Below, in pieces: positions 12,524-12,752 of a stretch of DNA of 12,752 bases; positions within the stretch are counted from its first letter, which is position 1, and each line of letters opens with the position of its first letter. Where the stretch lies: the NCBI GenBank assembly GCA_003455715.1, contig DMQJ01000151.1:1-12752 (forward strand), read 5' to 3'. A program made the translations under genes and the position numbers. This DNA comes from Acidimicrobiaceae bacterium (lineage in GTDB: Bacteria; Actinomycetota; Acidimicrobiia; Acidimicrobiales; Ilumatobacteraceae). Under the pieces are notes generated by a model that saw nothing but the letters and a program-made list of their open reading frames with translations, had not been told where the DNA came from and searched no databases.

Positions 12524-12564
12524 GTTGGCGTTGAGACCGCGTGGAGTGCGGTGCCATCGCCGAC
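12524..12564 (-). repeat. 41-nt palindromic repeat, copy 4
   Basis: Arms GTTGGCGTTGAGACCGC and GCGGTGCCATCGCCGAC around loop GTGGAGT. The core ACCGCGTGGAGTGCGGTGCC is shared exactly with copy 2a. With copy 3 it forms a pair of 60-nt period, against 61 nt for copies 2a/2b. It lies downstream of the right-edge oxidoreductase gene. Confidence 0.8.
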
Positions 12565-12585
12565 GTTCGTGGGGTGGGGGTGTAC

Positions 12586-12606
12586 GGGTGAGGGTGAGGG
12601 TGAGGG
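12586..12606 (+). repeat. GGGTGA microrepeat, G-quadruplex motif
   Basis: Three exact GGGTGA units plus a final GGG give four G-triplets with TGA loops, the canonical intramolecular G-quadruplex pattern, on the plus strand. GGGGTGGGGG lies just before it (12571-12580). The tract directly abuts the minus-strand stop codon at 12607-12609, so the mRNA of that gene would carry a C-rich 3' trailer. Confidence 0.8.
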
Positions 12607-12752
12607 CTAGAGGGCGGCGCCGGCGCGTTCGCCGTCGACGATGGCGGCGTGGGCGCGGCGGGGGGGCACGCAGTCGCCCACCCTGGGGACGTTCACACCG
12701 GCCGCGAGGAGGTCGCGATACAGCCCCGCGCCCCGGGTTGGGGGGACGGGCA
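12607..12752 (-). CDS. FAD/NAD(P)-dependent oxidoreductase, C-terminal fragment (2,4-dienoyl-CoA reductase/old yellow enzyme-like)
   Basis: The last 47 codons and TAG stop of a gene that enters from the right edge. The peptide includes LYRDLLAAGVNVPRVGDCV followed by PPRRAHAAIVDGERAGAAL. The pattern VGDCVxPRRxxxAIxxGxxAG is the C-terminal FAD-contacting segment of NADH:flavin oxidoreductases of the 2,4-dienoyl-CoA reductase type, where GD binds the flavin. Other two-dinucleotide-binding flavoproteins share part of this motif, so the exact enzyme cannot be fixed from the fragment. The frame stays open to the window edge. It is on the same strand as the AbiEi/DUF559-like gene, separated by 233 nt that hold the G-rich tract and repeat copies 3 and 4. 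Confidence 0.65.
   Translation of the reverse strand, partial: PVPPTRGAGLYRDLLAAGVNVPRVGDCVPPRRAHAAIVDGERAGAAL

Noticed and set aside
11342..12564. CRISPR array
   Set aside because: The copies are long imperfect palindromes in two isolated pairs plus a distant single copy, with short related spacers and no cas genes.

Overview
The window is a GC-rich stretch with two different phylogenetic signals. From about position 3650 to the right end, the proteins and codon choice suggest a high-GC actinobacterium, most likely class Acidimicrobiia (Ilumatobacter-like). The evidence is the actinobacterial-type C-terminal two thirds of RpoC, S12 and S7, the purE-purK pair, and an AbiEi/DUF559-type protein. 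From position 1 to about 3600, RpoB and the first ~350 residues of RpoC instead look like Myxococcota/Deltaproteobacteria. RpoB carries a proteobacterial-type insertion, RpoC starts [14 protein letters not shown], and the actinobacterial coiled-coil insertion in the RpoC N-terminal region is absent. Valine codon choice also flips from mostly GTC to mostly GTG at the same place. The switch falls in the most conserved block of rpoC. A metagenome assembly chimera is the likeliest cause and a true cross-phylum recombination the exciting alternative.

Layout, plus strand: rpoB (5' end missing, 1-2505), rpoC (2545-6147), a 41-nt palindromic repeat (6158-6198), a class I SAM methyltransferase (6236-7000), then rpsL (7097-7468) and rpsG (7489-7959), closed by a strong intrinsic terminator (8002-8036). 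fusA and tuf do not follow rpsG, so the usual str operon is broken or ends here.

Layout, minus strand, reading right to left: the C-terminus of a flavin-dependent oxidoreductase (12607-12752), an AbiEi/DUF559-like protein (11411-12373), then a compact cluster purE (10831-11322), purK (9672-10820), a DedA-family membrane protein (8986-9660) and a DUF3291-GNAT fusion (8070-8975). The four cluster genes are 10-11 nt apart and so probably co-transcribed. PurK and PurE act in consecutive steps of purine synthesis (AIR to N5-CAIR to CAIR). The last two genes have no obvious link to purines.

Non-coding structure: five copies of one 41-nt imperfect palindrome (17-nt arms, 7-nt loop), all in the same orientation. 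One follows rpoC, and two tandem pairs flank the AbiEi/DUF559-like gene on both sides. One copy supplies that gene's last codons and stop. A four-run GGG/TGA G-quadruplex motif abuts the stop codon of the right-edge oxidoreductase. No rRNA, tRNA, CRISPR array, IS element or transposase is visible, and no gene-free stretch exceeds 300 bases.
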